Part shown: positions 5,733 through 7,888 of the stretch, one piece after another
Numbering within the stretch: the first letter of the stretch is position 1
How the letters are laid out: each line of letters starts with the position of its first letter
Assembly: GCA_017481395.1 (NCBI GenBank)
Contig: JAFUPE010000010.1
Location: forward strand, 1-7,888
Source: Ruminococcus sp.
GTDB lineage: Bacteria > Bacillota_A > Clostridia > Oscillospirales > Acutalibacteraceae
Length of the DNA: 7,888 nucleotides
Direction: 5' to 3'
The notes under the pieces: model-generated
Told to the model about the DNA's origin: nothing
The model's database searches: none
The model's input: only the letters and a program-made list of their open reading frames with translations
Made by a program: the position numbers and the translations under genes

Positions 5733-5749
5733 ACATGATGAGTATAATA
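5723..5749 (+). promoter_or_regulatory. Probable promoter of the acpP-fab operon
   Basis: TATAAT (5743-5748) is a perfect -10 preceded by ACATGATGAG. At 17 nt spacing the -35 would be AAGATT (5720-5725), a poor match that overlaps the TTTGG array, so activation or unusual recognition is plausible. The predicted leader is about 48 nt and contains a small GGCGG/CTGCC hairpin before GGAGG. Confidence 0.6.
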
Positions 5750-5802
5750 AATTTCGACGGGCGGGTAAACTGCCTGAAAATTAATTTTGGAGGCATATTA
5801 TT

Positions 5803-6024
5803 ATGTACTTTGACGCTATTGCAAAAATCGTTTCCGAACGTACAGGTTGTGAGGTAAGTGATGTTAAGCCCGAAAGCACTTTTTCTGAGCTTGGTATTGA
5901 CTCTCTCGACACAGTAGAGCTTCTTATGAACCTGGAAGACGAAATCGGCATCGAGATTGAGCTTGACCAGAAGGTTGAAACCATTGATGACCTTAACAAG
6001 TTCATTCAGTCCAAGCAGGGTTAA
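5803..6024 (+). CDS. acpP: Acyl carrier protein
   Basis: A 73-residue acidic four-helix protein that carries growing acyl chains on 4'-phosphopantetheine in type II fatty-acid synthesis. The attachment site is S34 in ELGIDSLDTVELLM, the classical DSL motif, followed by the acidic recognition helix LEDEIGIEIE. The family is usually 75-80 residues, so this is full length. GGAGG (5789-5793) lies 9 nt before the ATG. It is the first gene of the fab operon, and fabK follows after 5 bp. No fabH or MarR-type regulator gene (fabT) lies immediately upstream, unlike the streptococcal arrangement. Confidence 0.96.
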   Translation: MYFDAIAKIVSERTGCEVSDVKPESTFSELGIDSLDTVELLMNLEDEIGIEIELDQKVETIDDLNKFIQSKQG

Positions 6025-6029
6025 GAACT

Positions 6030-6974
6030 ATGATTAAGTCAGAGATTTGCGAGATTCTGGGTATTGAATATCCTGTATTTCAGGGCGGAATGGCTTGGAT
6101 CGCTGACGGCAAATTGGCCGCTGCCGTATCTAACGGCGGCGGTCTTGGTATCATTGCCGCAGGTAATGCTCCCGCAGATTATGTCAGAGAGCAAATAAGA
6201 ATCGCCAAGTCACTTACAGATAAGCCCATCGGCGTTAATATTATGCTTATGAGTACTTTTGCAGATGATATTGCAAAGGTTACGATAGAAGAAAAGGTAG
6301 AGGTTGTTACCACAGGTGCAGGTAACCCTTCTAAATATATGAAAGCTTGGAAAGAGGCAGGTATCAAGGTTATTCCCGTTGTTGCTTCAGTTGCTATGGC
6401 TAAGCTGATGACCAGACTCGGTGCAACTGCTCTTATTGCAGAAGGGGGAGAGAGTGGCGGCCACGTTGGCGAGCTTACCACAATTGTCCTTGTTCCTCAG
6501 ATTTGTGACGCAACACATCTTCCTGTTATTGCCGCAGGCGGTATTTGTGACGGCAGAGGAGTAGCGGCAGCCTTTATGCTTGGTGCACAGGGCGTTCAGC
6601 TTGGCACACGTTTTCTTTCAGCCTTTGAATGCAGTATTCATCCTACATATAAAGAGAAAATCTTAAAGGCAACCGACCTTTGTACAATGGTTACAGGCAA
6701 GCGTTTAGGTCACCCTGTAAGAAGTCTTCGCACTCAGTTTGCAAGGGATTATCAAAAAGCCGAGTACAGCACGATGCCTGACGAAGAGCTCGAGAATTTA
6801 GCAGTAGGTGCTTTACGCCTCGCTGTTCAGGAAGGTAACAGTGAGAAAGGTTGCTTCCTTTCTGGCCAATGTGCCGCAATGGTAAAGCGTGAGCAAAGTG
6901 CCGCTGAGATTGTAAAAGAGATAATGGAAGAGGCAGAGCCTATTTTAAGAGGTGCAGAAAAATGGGTAAAATAG
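6030..6974 (+). CDS. fabK: Enoyl-[acyl-carrier-protein] reductase II, FMN-dependent
   Basis: A 314-residue TIM-barrel flavoprotein of the nitronate monooxygenase-like superfamily that uses FMN and NAD(P)H to reduce trans-2-enoyl-ACP, the last step of each elongation cycle. The N-terminal PVFQGGMAWIADGKLAAAVS with GGGLGIIAAG is characteristic. ESGGHVGE (141-148) carries the catalytic H145, equivalent to His144 of Streptococcus pneumoniae FabK. The phosphate-binding segments AAGGICDGRG and GAQGVQLGTRF (185-195) are intact. The fab context separates it from nitronate monooxygenases. FabK enzymes are known to be insensitive to triclosan. There is no strong ribosome-binding site in the 5-bp gap after acpP, so coupling is likely. 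Its end overlaps fabD by 13 bp. Confidence 0.95.
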   Translation: MIKSEICEILGIEYPVFQGGMAWIADGKLAAAVSNGGGLGIIAAGNAPADYVREQIRIAKSLTDKPIGVNIMLMSTFADDIAKVTIEEKVEVVTTGAGNPSKYMKAWKEAGIKVIPVVASVAMAKLMTRLGATALIAEGGESGGHVGELTTIVLVPQICDATHLPVIAAGGICDGRGVAAAFMLGAQGVQLGTRFLSAFECSIHPTYKEKILKATDLCTMVTGKRLGHPVRSLRTQFARDYQKAEYSTMPDEELENLAVGALRLAVQEGNSEKGCFLSGQCAAMVKREQSAAEIVKEIMEEAEPILRGAEKWVK

Positions 6975-7861
6975 CATTTGTTTTTTCAGGTCAGGGCGAC
7001 CAGTTTTCGGGTATGGGCAGGGAGCTTTTAGATAGCTCGGTTGCCGCAAAAAAAGCCTTTGAGCTTTGCGAAAGTTTAAGAGAAGGCACAATCAGACAGT
7101 GCTTCGAGGGTACTGCCGAGGAGCTTAAAGAAACCAAAAACACCCAGCCTTGCCTTTTTGCAATGGAACTTGCCGCTTGTGAGGCTCTTAAAGCTAAGGG
7201 GATTTCTCCCGAAGGTGTAGCAGGCTTTTCTTTGGGAGAAGTAGTTGCCGCTACTGTTTCAGGTGCATTTTCAAAAGAAGATGGTTTTAAGCTCGTTTGC
7301 AAAAGAGGCGAGCTTATGGGAGCCGAGGCAGACAAGTTTGACACTTCTATGGTTGCAGTTGTAAAGCTCACTAACGAACAGGTAGAGCAGTGTGCCGCAA
7401 AGTTTGAGAATGTTTACCCTGTAAACTTTAATTGTCCTTCTCAGGTTACCTGTTCAGGTCTTACCTCAGAAATCACAGCTTTTGCCGACGAGGTTAAATC
7501 AGCAGGCGGTAGGGTAGTGCCACTTAAAGTAAAAGGTGCTTTTCACTCTCCCTTTATGAAAAATGCCGCCGAGGCTTTTAAAGCTGAAATTGAAAAGGTG
7601 GAAATTAAGGAGAGAGAAATTCCTCTTTACTCTAATAAAACAGCCGAAGTTTATGATAAAAATGTTGCAGAGCTTTTGTCAGCTCAGATTTGTTCTCCTG
7701 TTAAATGGGAGCAGACTATCTGCAATATGATTTCAGCAGGTTTCGACACATTTATTGAAATGGGTCCCGGCAGAACACTTACAAATATGATTAAGAAAAT
7801 AGATATGAACGTAAAGGCTCAGACTGTTTTTGAGGCTTTAGCGGAGGTAGAAAATGCTTAA
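6962..7861 (+). CDS. fabD: Malonyl-CoA:ACP transacylase
   Basis: A 299-residue enzyme that moves malonyl from CoA to ACP, supplying the two-carbon donor. The N-terminal FVFSGQGDQFSGMG holds the oxyanion glutamine Q11. The nucleophile is S90 in GFSLGE, where many FabD proteins have GHSLGE; Phe replaces that His, a variation outside the catalytic pair. R115 in CKRGELM binds the malonyl carboxylate, and H195 in GAFHSPFM completes the Ser-His pair. The conserved GPGRTL is near the C-terminus. Length matches the family (about 305-310). AAGAGGTG (6947-6954) within fabK lies 7 nt before the ATG. It overlaps fabK by 13 bp and fabG by 8 bp. Confidence 0.96.
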   Translation: MGKIAFVFSGQGDQFSGMGRELLDSSVAAKKAFELCESLREGTIRQCFEGTAEELKETKNTQPCLFAMELAACEALKAKGISPEGVAGFSLGEVVAATVSGAFSKEDGFKLVCKRGELMGAEADKFDTSMVAVVKLTNEQVEQCAAKFENVYPVNFNCPSQVTCSGLTSEITAFADEVKSAGGRVVPLKVKGAFHSPFMKNAAEAFKAEIEKVEIKEREIPLYSNKTAEVYDKNVAELLSAQICSPVKWEQTICNMISAGFDTFIEMGPGRTLTNMIKKIDMNVKAQTVFEALAEVENA

Positions 7862-7888
7862 AGGTAAAGTAGCATTGGTAACAGGTGC
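7854..7888 (+). CDS. fabG: 3-oxoacyl-ACP reductase, N-terminal fragment
   Basis: Only 11 full codons are visible: MLKGKVALVTG. This is the opening of a short-chain dehydrogenase/reductase, with the first beta strand and the start of the NAD(P)-binding TGxxxGxG motif. Position directly after fabK-fabD indicates FabG, the NADPH-dependent reductase of 3-ketoacyl-ACP. GGAGGT (7843-7848) is 5 nt before the ATG, which overlaps the end of fabD by 8 bp. The gene runs off the window edge. Confidence 0.88.
   Translation, partial: MLKGKVALVTG

Noticed and set aside
5749..5802. Riboswitch or attenuator in the acpP leader
   Set aside because: The leader is about 48 nt with only one 5-bp stem containing a wobble, and no terminator or known aptamer core is visible.

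Overview
The window looks like chromosome from an anaerobic, spore-forming gut Firmicute of the Ruminococcus bromii type. Three things point there: a secreted starch-debranching enzyme carrying a dockerin and starch-binding modules, as in R. bromii amylosomes; a complete cotJABC spore-coat operon; and a Clostridia/Streptococcus-style fatty-acid cluster using FabK. The species is an inference from family knowledge, not from a database match.

Layout. Positions 1-3053 hold the 3' part of a very large modular pullulanase (GH13 core, MucBP-like repeats, internal starch-binding-like module, Thr/Ser/Glu/Pro linkers, an internal dockerin and a C-terminal CBM26-like module). It ends in a strong hairpin terminator, with a second hairpin behind it. 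Positions 3173-3355 hold a small minus-strand cysteine-rich protein (DUF6472-like) that converges on the pullulanase. From a shared 114-bp divergent intergenic region, cotJA-cotJB-cotJC (3470-4537) runs on the plus strand, tightly packed and closed by a terminator. Positions 4666-5296 hold two small unrecognised genes in tandem. They are followed by a roughly 500-bp stretch (5297-5802) with no convincing intact gene: coding-like tracts in three frames (a probable gene remnant including an Ig-like piece), a 15-bp-stem hairpin, an array of four TTTGG repeats at about helical spacing, and a promoter. Positions 5803-7888 hold acpP-fabK-fabD-fabG(partial), a translationally coupled type II fatty-acid synthesis operon continuing past the window.

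How the parts relate. The pullulanase would cut alpha-1,6 branches of starch outside the cell and dock through its dockerin onto a cohesin protein encoded elsewhere. CotJC (manganese-catalase family) with CotJA and CotJB would be built into the spore coat. AcpP carries acyl chains, FabD loads malonyl groups, FabG reduces ketoacyl-ACP and FabK reduces enoyl-ACP. No link between these modules is visible beyond adjacency.

Most noteworthy non-coding signals: the promoter-like sequence ahead of the unrecognised gene at 4666 is nearly duplicated ahead of acpP, about 1.1 kb away, and the four-copy TTTGG array overlaps the region where the acpP -35 should lie.
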